Shown here: positions 1-8,958 of the stretch, in pieces | Layout: every line of letters starts with the position of its first letter | How positions within the stretch are numbered: position 1 is the stretch's first letter | Assembly: GCA_913774625.1 (NCBI GenBank) | Contig: CAJYHL010000051.1 | Location: forward strand, 124,001-188,000 | Length of the DNA: 64,000 bases | Reading direction: 5' to 3' | From: an uncultured Acidovorax sp. | GTDB lineage: Bacteria > Pseudomonadota > Gammaproteobacteria > Burkholderiales > Burkholderiaceae_C | Position numbers and translations under genes: made by a program | Notes under the pieces: model-generated | Seen by the model: the letters and a program-made list of their open reading frames with translations, nothing else | The model's database searches: none | What the model was told of the DNA's origin: nothing

Positions 1-3000
1 CCGGCCATTCGCTGATCGTCATCGAGCACAACCTGGACGTGATCCGCGCCAGCGACTGGCTGATCGACCTGGGGCCCGAAGGCGGCGACGGCGGTGGCCT
101 GGTGGTCGCCGAAGGCACGCCCGAGGACGTGCGCCAGCACCCCACGTCGCATACCGGCGCGGCGCTGCGCGACTACGAACTGGCCCTGGGCGAGGGCGGC
201 CATTCGGTCCACGAAAAGGCCGCAGCGCTACGGAAAGAGAAGCGCAAGGCGCAGGCGCATGCTGCGCCGGAGGCGCGGAACGCCATCGAGATCGTCAACG
301 CCAAGGAGCACAACCTGAAGAACCTGTCGGTGGACATTCCGCGCGGCAAGTTCAACGTGGTGACCGGCGTCTCGGGCTCGGGCAAGTCCACGCTGGCCTT
401 CGACATCCTGTTCAACGAAGGGCAGCGCCGCTACCTCGAATCGCTCAACGCCTATGCGCGTTCCATCGTGCAGCCGGCCGGCCGGCCCGAGGTGGATGCG
501 GTCTACGGCATTCCGCCCACGGTGGCCATCGAGCAGCGCCTTTCGCGCGGCGGCCGCAAGAGCACGGTGGGCACGACCACCGAGGTCTGGCACTTCCTGC
601 GCCTCTTGTACGTGAAGCTGGGCGTGCAGCACTGCATCCACGACGGCGCCGCCGTGCAGCCCACGAGCGCCGACAACATCGCCGCGCAGCTGCTCACGCA
701 GTTCAAGGGCCGGCACATCGGCCTGCTGGCGCCGCTGGTGATGAACCGCAAGGGCGTCTATACCGAGCTGGCCGACTGGGCCCGCCCGCGCGGCTACACG
801 CACCTGCGGGTGGACGGCAACTTCCTGCCGACCACCGGCTTTCCGCGCATCGACCGCTTCAAGGAGCACACCATCGAGCTGCCCGTGGCCAGCCTGGACG
901 TGACGCCTTCGCAGGAGGCCGAGCTGCGCGCCGCGCTGGCCCGTGCGCTGGAGCTGGGCAAGGGCGTGGTCCACGTGCTGAGCGGGCTCGACGGCCTGAA
1001 GGAGGCCATGGCCGCCGGCCAGCCCACCGCCGGCATCGGCACGCTGCAGGCCTTTTCCACCAAGCGCGCCTGCCCGGTCTGCGCCACCAGCTATGCCGAG
1101 CTGGACCCGCGCCTCTTCTCCTACAACAGCAAGCACGGCTGGTGCCCCGACTGCGTGGGCACGGGCGTGAAGCTCACCCGCGAGCAGCGCAAGGTCTTCG
1201 ACGACTCGGTGCAGGACGACAAGGATCGGGGCCGCGAGCAGACCTTCGCCGAACCCGAGGCCGAGGACGTGGCCGAGACCGCCTGCCCGACCTGCCAGGG
1301 CACGCGCCTGAACCCCGTCGCGCGCGCCGTGCTGTTCGCCGGCGTGCCGGTGACCGAGGTGGCGCGCCTGTCGGTGGCCGAGGTGCGGCAGTGGATCGAC
1401 GGCCTGCAGCTCTCGGGCCGCGAGGCCGAGATCGCCCGCGACCTGGTGCCCGAGATCAAGAGCCGGCTCGAATTCCTGGAGGAAGTGGGCCTGTCCTACC
1501 TCACGCTGGACCGGGGCGCGCCCACGCTCTCGGGCGGCGAGGCGCAGCGCATCCGCCTGGCCGCGCAGCTGGGCAGCAACCTGCAGGGCGTGTGCTACGT
1601 GCTCGACGAGCCCACCATCGGCCTGCATGCGCGAGACAACCAGATCCTGCTCAACGCCCTGCACAAGCTGGGCGACAAGGGCAACACCCTGGTGGTGGTG
1701 GAGCACGACGAGGACACCATCCGCCGCGCCGACCACATCATCGACATCGGCCCCAGCGCGGGCAAGCGCGGCGGGCGGCTGGTGGCCCAGGGCTCGGTGG
1801 CCGACATCCAGGCCGCCGAGGATTCGCAGACCGGCCGCTACCTGCTGCACGCCATGCGCCACCCGCTGCAGGCGCGGCGCAGCATGCAGCCCTCCGAGGT
1901 GGACGCCGACACCGTGGCGTCGGCCCAGCCCGCCGATGCACCTGCCGGCCGCCAGAGCGCTGCCGTCAAGAAACGGGCGGCGCAGGCTGCGGCATTGCAA
2001 GCCGCTGCGCTGGAGGATGCCAAGGAGCGCGCCGCCATCCGCTGGCTGACGGTGCACGGCGCGAGCCTGCACAACCTGCAGAACGTGACGGCCACCGTGC
2101 CGCTGCACCGCCTCGTGGCCGTCACCGGGGTCAGCGGCTCGGGCAAATCCACGCTGGCGCGCGACGTGCTGCTGGCCAACGTGCAGGCCTGGGTGCAGCA
2201 GCGCTCCACCAAGGCCGGACGCGACGCCATGGACGCCGGCAAGGCACCGCCGCTGGCCGGCTGCACGGGCCTGTCTGGCTTCGAGACCATCGACCGCGTG
2301 CTGGAGGTGGACCAGACCCCCATCGGCAAGACGCCGCGCAGCTGCCCGGCGACCTATATCGGCTTCTGGGACACCATCCGCAAGCTCTTCGCCGAGACGC
2401 TGGAGGCCAAGGCCCGCGGCTACGCGGCCGGACGCTTCAGCTTCAACACCGGCGAAGGCCGCTGCCCGGTCTGCGAAGGCCAGGGCATCCGCACCATCGC
2501 CATGAGCTTCCTGCCCGACGTGAAGGTGCCCTGCGAAGCCTGCCACGGCGCGCGCTTCAACCCCGAGACGCTGGCCGTCACCTGGCGCGGCAAGAGCATC
2601 GGCGACGTGCTGCAGATGGAGGTGGACGAGGCGGTGGACTTCTTCGCCAGCATGCCGTCCATCGCGCACCCGCTGCAACTGCTCAAGGACGTGGGCCTGG
2701 GCTACCTCACGCTGGGCCAGCCCAGCCCCACGCTCTCGGGCGGCGAGGCGCAGCGCATCAAGCTGGTGACCGAGCTCACCAAGGTGCGCGACGAGGTGGG
2801 CCGCCGCGGGCAGAAGGCGCCGCACACGCTCTACGTGCTGGACGAGCCCACCGTGGGCCTGCACATGGCCGACGTGCACAAGCTCATCCGCGTGCTGCAC
2901 CGCCTAGTCGATGGCGGCCACAGCGTGGTGGTGATCGAGCACGACCTCGACGTGATCGCCGAGGCCGACTGGATCATCGACCTGGGGCCCGAAGGCGGCA

Positions 3001-3098
3001 AGGAGGGCGGGCGCATCGTGGCGGCTGCCACGCCGGAAGAGGTGGTGCGCCTGGGAACCCACACCGGCCGGGCCATCGCGCCGGTGCTGGCGAGATAG
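1..3098 (+). CDS. uvrA: UvrA excinuclease ABC subunit A, tandem-duplicated form (5' end outside window)
   Basis: UvrA is the damage-sensing ATPase of nucleotide excision repair and acts on DNA with UvrB. The frame is open from base 3, so the gene starts upstream of the window. The first ~50 codons (VIEHNLDVIRASDW, then a DLGPEGG motif) read as the C-terminal end of one UvrA unit. After a ~30-residue charged linker a complete second UvrA follows. Counting from the first in-window GTG (39), it has Walker A GVSGSGKST near residue 110 and again near 700, two LSGGEAQRI signatures, CxxC zinc-finger pairs (CPVC, CPDC, CPTC, CPVC) and a second DLGPEGG end. The whole protein is therefore probably near 1,900 residues, about twice the usual ~950. 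It converges on the MFS gene with a 12-bp gap. Confidence 0.93.
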   Translation, partial: GHSLIVIEHNLDVIRASDWLIDLGPEGGDGGGLVVAEGTPEDVRQHPTSHTGAALRDYELALGEGGHSVHEKAAALRKEKRKAQAHAAPEARNAIEIVNAKEHNLKNLSVDIPRGKFNVVTGVSGSGKSTLAFDILFNEGQRRYLESLNAYARSIVQPAGRPEVDAVYGIPPTVAIEQRLSRGGRKSTVGTTTEVWHFLRLLYVKLGVQHCIHDGAAVQPTSADNIAAQLLTQFKGRHIGLLAPLVMNRKGVYTELADWARPRGYTHLRVDGNFLPTTGFPRIDRFKEHTIELPVASLDVTPSQEAELRAALARALELGKGVVHVLSGLDGLKEAMAAGQPTAGIGTLQAFSTKRACPVCATSYAELDPRLFSYNSKHGWCPDCVGTGVKLTREQRKVFDDSVQDDKDRGREQTFAEPEAEDVAETACPTCQGTRLNPVARAVLFAGVPVTEVARLSVAEVRQWIDGLQLSGREAEIARDLVPEIKSRLEFLEEVGLSYLTLDRGAPTLSGGEAQRIRLAAQLGSNLQGVCYVLDEPTIGLHARDNQILLNALHKLGDKGNTLVVVEHDEDTIRRADHIIDIGPSAGKRGGRLVAQGSVADIQAAEDSQTGRYLLHAMRHPLQARRSMQPSEVDADTVASAQPADAPAGRQSAAVKKRAAQAAALQAAALEDAKERAAIRWLTVHGASLHNLQNVTATVPLHRLVAVTGVSGSGKSTLARDVLLANVQAWVQQRSTKAGRDAMDAGKAPPLAGCTGLSGFETIDRVLEVDQTPIGKTPRSCPATYIGFWDTIRKLFAETLEAKARGYAAGRFSFNTGEGRCPVCEGQGIRTIAMSFLPDVKVPCEACHGARFNPETLAVTWRGKSIGDVLQMEVDEAVDFFASMPSIAHPLQLLKDVGLGYLTLGQPSPTLSGGEAQRIKLVTELTKVRDEVGRRGQKAPHTLYVLDEPTVGLHMADVHKLIRVLHRLVDGGHSVVVIEHDLDVIAEADWIIDLGPEGGKEGGRIVAAATPEEVVRLGTHTGRAIAPVLAR

Positions 3099-3110
3099 CC
3101 GGGTAGATCG

Positions 3111-4289
3111 TCAGGCCCGGGCGGCCTGCAGAGGCGCGCCGCTCCGGCCCAGCCGGCTGCTGGCGCCCACCAGCGCCAGCCCCACGGCCGCCAGCGCCGC
3201 TGCCGCCCAGGCCACGCTGAGCAGGCCCAGGCCCTGGGCGATCACCAGCCCGCCCAGCCAGGCGCCGATGGCATTGCCCAGGTTGAAGGCGGCGATGTTG
3301 AGGCTGGAAGCCAGCGTGGCGCCCTGCGGGCCGGCCTGCTGCAGCACGCGCATCTGCATGGGGGCCACGGTGGCGAAGGCCGCCGTGCCCAGCACCACCA
3401 CATAGGCCATGGCCAGGGCCGCATGGCCGAAGGCCCAGCGGCCGGCCACCAGCACCAGCAGCAGCGCGGCGATCGACAGGGCCAGCGCCCGCATCACGCC
3501 CGCGCGGTCGGCCAGCTTGCCGCCCAGCAGATTGCCGGCGGCCAGGCCCGCGCCGAACAGCAGCAGCGTGACGGCGACCGCGCCGCCCGCCATGTGCGTG
3601 ACCTGCGTCAGCAGCGGCTCCACATAGGTGTAGAGCGCGAACACGCCGGCGAAGCCGAACACGGTGATGCCCAGGCCCAGCCAGACCTGGGGCCGGGCCA
3701 GCACCGCCAGCTCCTGCTGGAGCGGCGTGGCGGCCGGCCGGCCCGTGTCGCGCGGCACGAAGACGGCCAGGATGGCGAGCGCCGCCACGCCCACCAGGGC
3801 CACGGCCGCGAAGGCCATGCGCCAGCCGAAGTGCTGGCCGATCCAGGCGCCCGCCGGCACGCCCAGCAAGGTGGCGAGCGTGAGCCCCGAGAACATCAGG
3901 GCGATGGCCGAGGCCTTCTTCTCCGCCGGCACCAGCCCGGTGGCCACCACGGCGCCCACGCCGAAGAAGGTGCCGTGCGTGAGCGCCGTCAGCACCCGTG
4001 CAGCCAGCAGCCAGCCGTAGCTGGGCGCCAGCACCGCGGCGGCGTTGCCGGCGATGAAGATCAGCATGAGGGCCAGCAGCAGGCGCTTGCGCGGCCATTG
4101 CCGCGTGAGCAGCGTGAGCACGGGCGCGCCCACGGCCACGCCGATGGCGTAGCCCGAGATCAGCGTGCCGGCCGTGGGAATGGAGATGCCCAGGTCCTGG
4201 CTGACCTGGGTGAGCAGTCCCATGATGATGAATTCGGTGGTGCCGATGCCGAAGGCGCCGGCCGCGAGGGCGAGGAGGGAGAGAGGCAT
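3111..4289 (-). CDS. MFS transporter, DHA1 (AraJ/YdhP-like) efflux family
   Basis: Predicted 392-residue inner-membrane major facilitator, probably a proton-driven drug or sugar efflux pump; the substrate cannot be read from the sequence. The N-terminus contains the FGIGTTEFIIMG element typical of AraJ/YdhP-like DHA1 exporters, and about twelve hydrophobic segments follow. The start chosen is the ATG giving MPLSLLALAAG. The longer ORF-track frame (to 5012) runs through the divergent regulator and has no membrane character there. The gene diverges from a LysR regulator across a 151-bp gap that holds a long perfect palindrome, so it is probably the regulator's target. Confidence 0.88.
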   Translation of the reverse strand: MPLSLLALAAGAFGIGTTEFIIMGLLTQVSQDLGISIPTAGTLISGYAIGVAVGAPVLTLLTRQWPRKRLLLALMLIFIAGNAAAVLAPSYGWLLAARVLTALTHGTFFGVGAVVATGLVPAEKKASAIALMFSGLTLATLLGVPAGAWIGQHFGWRMAFAAVALVGVAALAILAVFVPRDTGRPAATPLQQELAVLARPQVWLGLGITVFGFAGVFALYTYVEPLLTQVTHMAGGAVAVTLLLFGAGLAAGNLLGGKLADRAGVMRALALSIAALLLVLVAGRWAFGHAALAMAYVVVLGTAAFATVAPMQMRVLQQAGPQGATLASSLNIAAFNLGNAIGAWLGGLVIAQGLGLLSVAWAAAALAAVGLALVGASSRLGRSGAPLQAARA

Positions 4290-4392
4290 GGGATTCAGGC
4301 GCGCCTGGTGTGGGGCGCGCGGAGCGAATGGACGATGGGCTGAACTGTGGCGCCCGGCTCCGCTTTTGTGTAGATGGAATAATGGAAATGGC

Positions 4393-4413
4393 TTTGTGCC
4401 TGCTAGGCACAAA
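4393..4413. promoter_or_regulatory. 21-bp palindrome between MFS and LysR genes, candidate operator
   Basis: Arms TTTGTGCCT and AGGCACAAA flank a 3-nt centre (GCT). The site lies 104 bp from the MFS start and 28 bp from the LysR start. A perfect 9-bp dyad in a divergent LysR intergenic region is a strong candidate for the regulator's binding site. Binding itself is inferred. Confidence 0.6.
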
Positions 4414-4440
4414 TTTCCCATTGAGCCTGTCTCGTTGTCC

Positions 4441-5457
4441 ATGCCCGCTTCCCGCTCCGCCCCTGCATCCCGCCCGCCGGCCGCTTCCGCCGCCACCGTC
4501 CCGGTGCCGTCGCCAGCCGGCGGCCTGGCCGATGCCCACCGTTCCGCCGACCTGGAAACCTTGGTGCTGGTGGCCGAGCGCGGCAGCCTGTCGGCCGCGG
4601 CGCGGCACCTGGGCGTGTCGCCCTCGGCCGTCAGCAAGGCCATGTCGCGGCTGGAGGCGCGGCTGGGCGTGCAGCTGCTGCAGCGCAGCACCCGGCGCGT
4701 GCTGCTCACGCCCGAAGGCGCGCAGCTCTGCCAGGGCGCCAAGCGGCTGCTGGCCGACCTGGCGGAGCTGGAGGCCGAGGTGGCGGCGCGCAGCGAGCCG
4801 CGCGGCACGGTGCGCATCAGCGCCAGCACCTCGGCCGGCGCGATCCTGCTGCTGCCGCTGGTGCCGCGGCTGCTGGAGGCGCTGCCGGGGCTCAGCCTGG
4901 ACCTGCATTTCTCCGACCAGGTGGTGGACCTGGCCGAGACGGGCATCGACATCGCCATCCGCTGGGGAGCGCTGCCCGCTTCCGATGTGATCGCACGGCC
5001 GCTGGGCCGCACGCGGCAGGTCGTGGTGGCCGCGCCCGCCTATCTGGAGCGGCACGGCGTGCCCGCCCATCCGCAGGACCTGCAGCACCATCTGCGGCTG
5101 GGCTGGAACTACCCGCGCGCCATCCCCCACTGGCCCTTCCTCGTCGATGGCCGGCGCGTGGCGGTGGATGCGGGCCAGGTCATCCGCGTGAACGACGGCG
5201 ACGCGATGCGCCAGCTGGCGCTGCAGGGCGCGGGGCTGGCGCGCCTGTCGCTCTACCACGCCTGGGACGACCTGCAGCACGGCCGCCTGCTGCCCGTGCT
5301 GCAGGCCTTCGACTGCGGCGACCTGGAGCCCATCCATGCCGTCTATGTGGGCCGGCCCGACCGGCTGCCTCCGCGCACCCGCGCGGTGCTGGACTTCCTG
5401 CAGGCCCATGTAGACCTGCGCCATGCCGAGGCGCCGTGGGGGGCCACGGCGCGGTGA
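4441..5457 (+). CDS. LysR-family transcriptional regulator
   Basis: 338-residue LTTR. The winged HTH lies near residues 37-95 (DLETLVLVAERGSLSAAARH), followed by the usual linker and a periplasmic-binding-like effector domain (IDIAIRWGALP region). The ATG at 4441 is chosen because it gives a normal LTTR with a ~35-residue low-complexity Ala/Pro extension; the ORF-track start at 4165 lies inside the divergent MFS gene. The effector domain resembles the DsdC/AaeR-like group that controls neighbouring efflux genes. Its divergence from the MFS gene suggests local control. The effector is unknown. Confidence 0.9.
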   Translation: MPASRSAPASRPPAASAATVPVPSPAGGLADAHRSADLETLVLVAERGSLSAAARHLGVSPSAVSKAMSRLEARLGVQLLQRSTRRVLLTPEGAQLCQGAKRLLADLAELEAEVAARSEPRGTVRISASTSAGAILLLPLVPRLLEALPGLSLDLHFSDQVVDLAETGIDIAIRWGALPASDVIARPLGRTRQVVVAAPAYLERHGVPAHPQDLQHHLRLGWNYPRAIPHWPFLVDGRRVAVDAGQVIRVNDGDAMRQLALQGAGLARLSLYHAWDDLQHGRLLPVLQAFDCGDLEPIHAVYVGRPDRLPPRTRAVLDFLQAHVDLRHAEAPWGATAR

Positions 5458-5657
5458 GCCGGCGCCGCCGGGCGGGCAGGGAGGCGAAGCCGCGGCGTGC
5501 AAGGCGCCTGCGTCGAGTCCTACAGCCGCTGCTGCGGCGGGACGACAAGGCACCCCGATGCCGGGTTCCTAGGATCGTTCCACGCTTCGCCGCTCCGCTT
5601 TTGGTAGCGAACGGCGCCTATCGACACCATTCCCCGGACTTCCAGGAGCCTCTTTCC

Positions 5658-6152
5658 ATGAAACCTCTGCTCACGGCCTGCGCGGCCATCGCCGCTTCCT
5701 CCCTGCTGCTCACGGCCTGCGGCGGTGGCAACGACAGCGATCCCACCCCCAGCGAGCAGACCGGCGTGCTCACCGTGACCGGCGCCACCGATTCCAGCCT
5801 GAACGGCATCTACGGCGACGGCAACGTCAACCTGACCGATGTGGACAAGAAGAACCCCATCGGTTCCTACCCCGAGGTCTGCACCTTCCGCTTCGACGGC
5901 ATCAACAAGGTCGGCACCACCGGCTCGGCCTCCGGCGACATCCGCTACCGCCCCGACGCACTGAACGTGTATGAAGCCTGGCTCACCTTCCAGGGCAAGG
6001 AATTCGGCGCCAGCGACTGGTCCGACGTGGCCGTGGTGCGCGGCTCCGACCGCATCCGTCTGTCGGGCAAGCGCCTGACGGCCTCCGACGGCTCGGCTGT
6101 GGTGGTCACGGGCGTGGTGCCCATGCGGCCCAACCGGCCCTCCGGCTGCTGA
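5658..6152 (+). CDS. Small secreted lipoprotein of unknown function
   Basis: 164 residues. The N-terminus MKPLLTACAAIAASSLLLTACGGG is a lipoprotein signal with lipobox LTAC, so the mature protein should be lipid-anchored from Cys21. The rest is Gly/Asp/Ser-rich and looks beta-structured (VLTVTGATDSSLNGIYGDG), with no motif I recognise. The ATG at 5658 is the only start that places the signal peptide at the N-terminus. It is monocistronic: a 200-bp gap precedes it and a strong terminator follows. Function unknown. Confidence 0.8.
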   Translation: MKPLLTACAAIAASSLLLTACGGGNDSDPTPSEQTGVLTVTGATDSSLNGIYGDGNVNLTDVDKKNPIGSYPEVCTFRFDGINKVGTTGSASGDIRYRPDALNVYEAWLTFQGKEFGASDWSDVAVVRGSDRIRLSGKRLTASDGSAVVVTGVVPMRPNRPSGC

Positions 6153-6222
6153 CCCTGCTTCCGCCTGCCGCCTCCCCCCCTTTTCGTTCCTCCTCCACCC
6201 CTCCCCTCCAGCGGGGCTTGCG

Positions 6223-6261
6223 CCCTGGAGGCCCTTCACCGGGCCTCCAGGGTCTTTTTTT
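6223..6261 (+). terminator. Rho-independent terminator after the small lipoprotein gene
   Basis: Perfect 12-bp stem CCCTGGAGGCCC / GGGCCTCCAGGG with a 6-nt loop, followed by TCTTTTTTT. It lies 70 bp after the lipoprotein stop. Confidence 0.9.
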
Positions 6262-6368
6262 GGAAACGCCCCCGTCCGCGTCTGCACAAATTGCGCACAA
6301 AAGCTCGATAGTCGATCAAGGTTGGCTCACCACACTCCGCGGAATAATTTTTCCGGAGTCCCTGTTCC

Positions 6369-7742
6369 ATGACCCTCGACGCTGCCCAGCTCCTCGCTGA
6401 CGAAGCCAAGTACTGCTCCTTCGGCGACACCGTTCACTACGTGAACCCGCCCAAGATCTTCACGGGCTGCAACGGCAGCTACATGCTGGACGACAACGGC
6501 ACGCAGTACCTCGACCTGCAGATGTGGTATTCGGCCGTGAACTTCGGCTACAAGAACGAGCGCCTGGAAAACGTGCTCAAGCAGCAGCTCGACACCCTGC
6601 CGCAGATCGCCAGCCAGTACCTGCACCCCACCAAGATCGAACTGGCCAAGACCATCGCCCAGGACGCCGAGAAGAAGTGGGGCCGCCCGGGCCGCGTGCA
6701 TTTCAACGTGGGCGGTGCCCAGGCCATCGAAGACTCGCTCAAGGTGGTGCGCAACGCCACCGGCGGCAAGAGCCTGATGTTCGCCTTCGAGGGCGGCTAC
6801 CACGGCCGCACGCTGGGCGCCTCCAGCATCACCTCCAGCTACCGCTACCGCCGCCGCTTCGGCCACTTCGGCGACCGCGCGCAGTTCCTGCCCTTCCCGT
6901 ACCCCTTCCGCCGCCCCAAGGGCATGACGGCCGAGGAATACGCCGACTCGCTGGTGGCCGACTTCGCCCGCAAGTTCGAGAACGAATACCACGCCGTCTG
7001 GGACCCCAAGACCCGCCAGTGCGAATACGCCGCCTTCTACATCGAGCCCATCCAGGGCACGGGCGGCTACGTGATCCCTCCGGCCAACTACTTCAAGGGC
7101 ATCAAGAAGGTGCTCGACGAGCACGGCGTGCTGCTGGTGGTCGACGAGATCCAGATGGGCTTCTGGCGCACCGGCAAGCTCTGGTCCATCGAGAACTTCG
7201 GCGTGCAGCCCGATGTGCTGGTCTTCGCCAAGGCGCTGACCAACGGCCTGAACGCCCTGTCGGGCCTGTGGGCGCGCGAGGAGCTGATCAACCCCACGAT
7301 CTTCCCGCCGGGCTCCACCCACTCCACCTTCGCCTCCAACCCGCTGGGCACGGCCCTGGGTCTGGAAGTGATGAAGATGACGCACGAAGTGGACTTCGGC
7401 AAGCAGGTCTGCGATAGCGGCGCCTACTTCCTCGAAGGCCTGAAGGACCTGCAGAAGCGCCACAAGGAAATCGGCGACGTCGATGGCCTGGGCCTGGCGC
7501 TGCGCGCCGAGATCTGCGAGGCCGACGGCTTCACGCCCAACCGCGCGCTGCTCGACAAGATGGTGGACATGGGCCTCGAAGGCACGCTGGAATACCAGGG
7601 CCAGAAGCGCGGCCTGGTGCTGGATGTGGGCGGCTACTACAAGAACGTCATCACCTTTGCGCCCTCGCTGATGATCTCGCGCTCCGAGATCGACGAGGCC
7701 ATGGTGCTGCTGGACCAGCTGCTGACCCGCGCGAAGAAGTGA
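6369..7742 (+). CDS. Class III (omega-amino acid type) PLP aminotransferase
   Basis: 457-residue fold-type I aminotransferase of the acetylornithine/4-aminobutyrate class. Class III landmarks are GGAQAIEDSLK (PLP phosphate region, ~114), EGGYHGRTLGA (~140), VVDEIQMGFWRTGK (PLP-ring Asp, ~257) and VFAKALTNGL, whose Lys (~286) should form the Schiff base. The substrate is probably the terminal amino group of a diamine or omega-amino acid, but it cannot be fixed from motifs. A 5' leader of ~100 bp contains an imperfect hairpin just before the start. The next gene is 139 bp downstream on the same strand. It may supply an aminated building block for the island that follows. Confidence 0.88.
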   Translation: MTLDAAQLLADEAKYCSFGDTVHYVNPPKIFTGCNGSYMLDDNGTQYLDLQMWYSAVNFGYKNERLENVLKQQLDTLPQIASQYLHPTKIELAKTIAQDAEKKWGRPGRVHFNVGGAQAIEDSLKVVRNATGGKSLMFAFEGGYHGRTLGASSITSSYRYRRRFGHFGDRAQFLPFPYPFRRPKGMTAEEYADSLVADFARKFENEYHAVWDPKTRQCEYAAFYIEPIQGTGGYVIPPANYFKGIKKVLDEHGVLLVVDEIQMGFWRTGKLWSIENFGVQPDVLVFAKALTNGLNALSGLWAREELINPTIFPPGSTHSTFASNPLGTALGLEVMKMTHEVDFGKQVCDSGAYFLEGLKDLQKRHKEIGDVDGLGLALRAEICEADGFTPNRALLDKMVDMGLEGTLEYQGQKRGLVLDVGGYYKNVITFAPSLMISRSEIDEAMVLLDQLLTRAKK

Positions 7743-7881
7743 TCCAACCCCCTGAGCAGCTTCGCCGTTCCTCCCTTCTCTCGCTTCGCGGGAAGGGGGG
7801 TGACGCCAGCGCGGCGGGGCGGCCCTTGCGCGGCGTCCGGGCTTCTGGAGTGCGCTTGGTTTCCGCTGCCGCAGCGATTCC

Positions 7882-8958
7882 ATGAACTGGCGCAACCGGC
7901 TGGAGCCGGAGTCGCTCGTGCAGCATGCGCTCGCCCATCCGCCCGAAGGCTTCGGCTGGCTGGGCGGCGTGCCGGCGCCCGTCTTCGAGGCGCCGTTCGA
8001 CCTGCTGACTACCGCCGACGACGCACTCAAGGCGCGGCTGGCGCGCCTGCCGCTCTTTGCGCGCTGGTCGCGCTGGCTGCGCGTGCGCACGGCGTTCGTG
8101 GGCACCACGGTGACGGAATACGCGCCGCTGCCGAAAGACGCCACGCCGGCTGCGCTGGCCGAGGCCGTGCGCACCGGCCCCGGGCGCAGCCATGCACTGG
8201 CCATCGTCAAGGACATTCCCCAGGATTCGCCCCTGCTGGACGAGGCCGACAACGCCTATGCCCGCGAGCTGGCCGAGGCCTGCGCGGCCCGGGGCTACGT
8301 GCTGGTCGAAGGCCAGGCGCTGGCCTATGTGCCCATCGACTTCGCCAGCGTGGATGAATACCTCTCGCGCCTGTCGTCCAGCCGCCGCAGCAACCTGCGG
8401 CGCAAGCTGCGCAGCCGGGCCGAGCTGCGCATCGAGCGCGTGCCGACCGGCGAGGCCTTCGCCGACGACGACCGGGTGGACGCCTGCTATGCGCTCTACG
8501 AAGCCGTGCATGCCCAGAGCGAGATCCATTTCGACCGTCTGACGCGCAGCTTCTTCGCGGCCGTGCTGCGCGACGCGGGCAGCGGCGGCATCTGCTTCGA
8601 ATACCGGCATGCGGGAACCGGCGCGCTGCTGGGCTGGAATCTCTGCTATGAATGCGATGGCCGGCTGGTGGACAAGTACATCGGCCTTTCGTACCCCGCC
8701 GCGCGCGAGGTCAATCTCTACTTCGTGAGCTGGATGGTCAATCTCGAATACGCGATAGAACGGGGTCTCTCGCACTACATCGCGGGCTGGACCGACCCCG
8801 AGGTCAAGCGCAGCCTGGGCGCGCGCTTCACCTGGACGCGCCATGCCGTGCATGTGCGCAACCCGCTGCTGCGCGCGCTCGCGCGCCGCTTCGCCGGCCA
8901 TTTCGAGAGCGACAGCCGCTGGCAGGACGGCGCCGCCGCGGAGGGGGCCAGGCCATGA
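7882..8958 (+). CDS. FemAB-like GNAT acyltransferase
   Basis: 358 residues. The central and C-terminal parts look like the Acetyltransf_6/FemAB-like GNAT fold: a basic LSSSRRSNLRRKLR segment (~168-182), then LLGWNLCYECDGRLVDKYIG and a C-terminal AIERGLSHYIAGWTDPEVK block typical of DUF482/peptidogalycan-type acyltransferases. Such enzymes transfer acyl or aminoacyl groups to amines; acceptor and donor are unknown here. The TGA stop overlaps the next gene's ATG (ATGA), so the two genes are translationally coupled. That ties it to the arginase-fold protein. Confidence 0.75.
   Translation: MNWRNRLEPESLVQHALAHPPEGFGWLGGVPAPVFEAPFDLLTTADDALKARLARLPLFARWSRWLRVRTAFVGTTVTEYAPLPKDATPAALAEAVRTGPGRSHALAIVKDIPQDSPLLDEADNAYARELAEACAARGYVLVEGQALAYVPIDFASVDEYLSRLSSSRRSNLRRKLRSRAELRIERVPTGEAFADDDRVDACYALYEAVHAQSEIHFDRLTRSFFAAVLRDAGSGGICFEYRHAGTGALLGWNLCYECDGRLVDKYIGLSYPAAREVNLYFVSWMVNLEYAIERGLSHYIAGWTDPEVKRSLGARFTWTRHAVHVRNPLLRALARRFAGHFESDSRWQDGAAAEGARP

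Noticed and set aside
228-2900. 890-residue minus-strand ORF opposite uvrA
   Set aside because: Shadow frame of a high-GC gene, His/Gly/Ala/Gln-rich with no domain; uvrA on the plus strand has clear motifs. The same applies to the other long antisense ORFs in the track.
7770-7800. Hairpin CCCTTC...GAAGGG after the class III aminotransferase
   Set aside because: No T-run on either strand; probably not a terminator. The following gene is on the same strand and may be co-transcribed.
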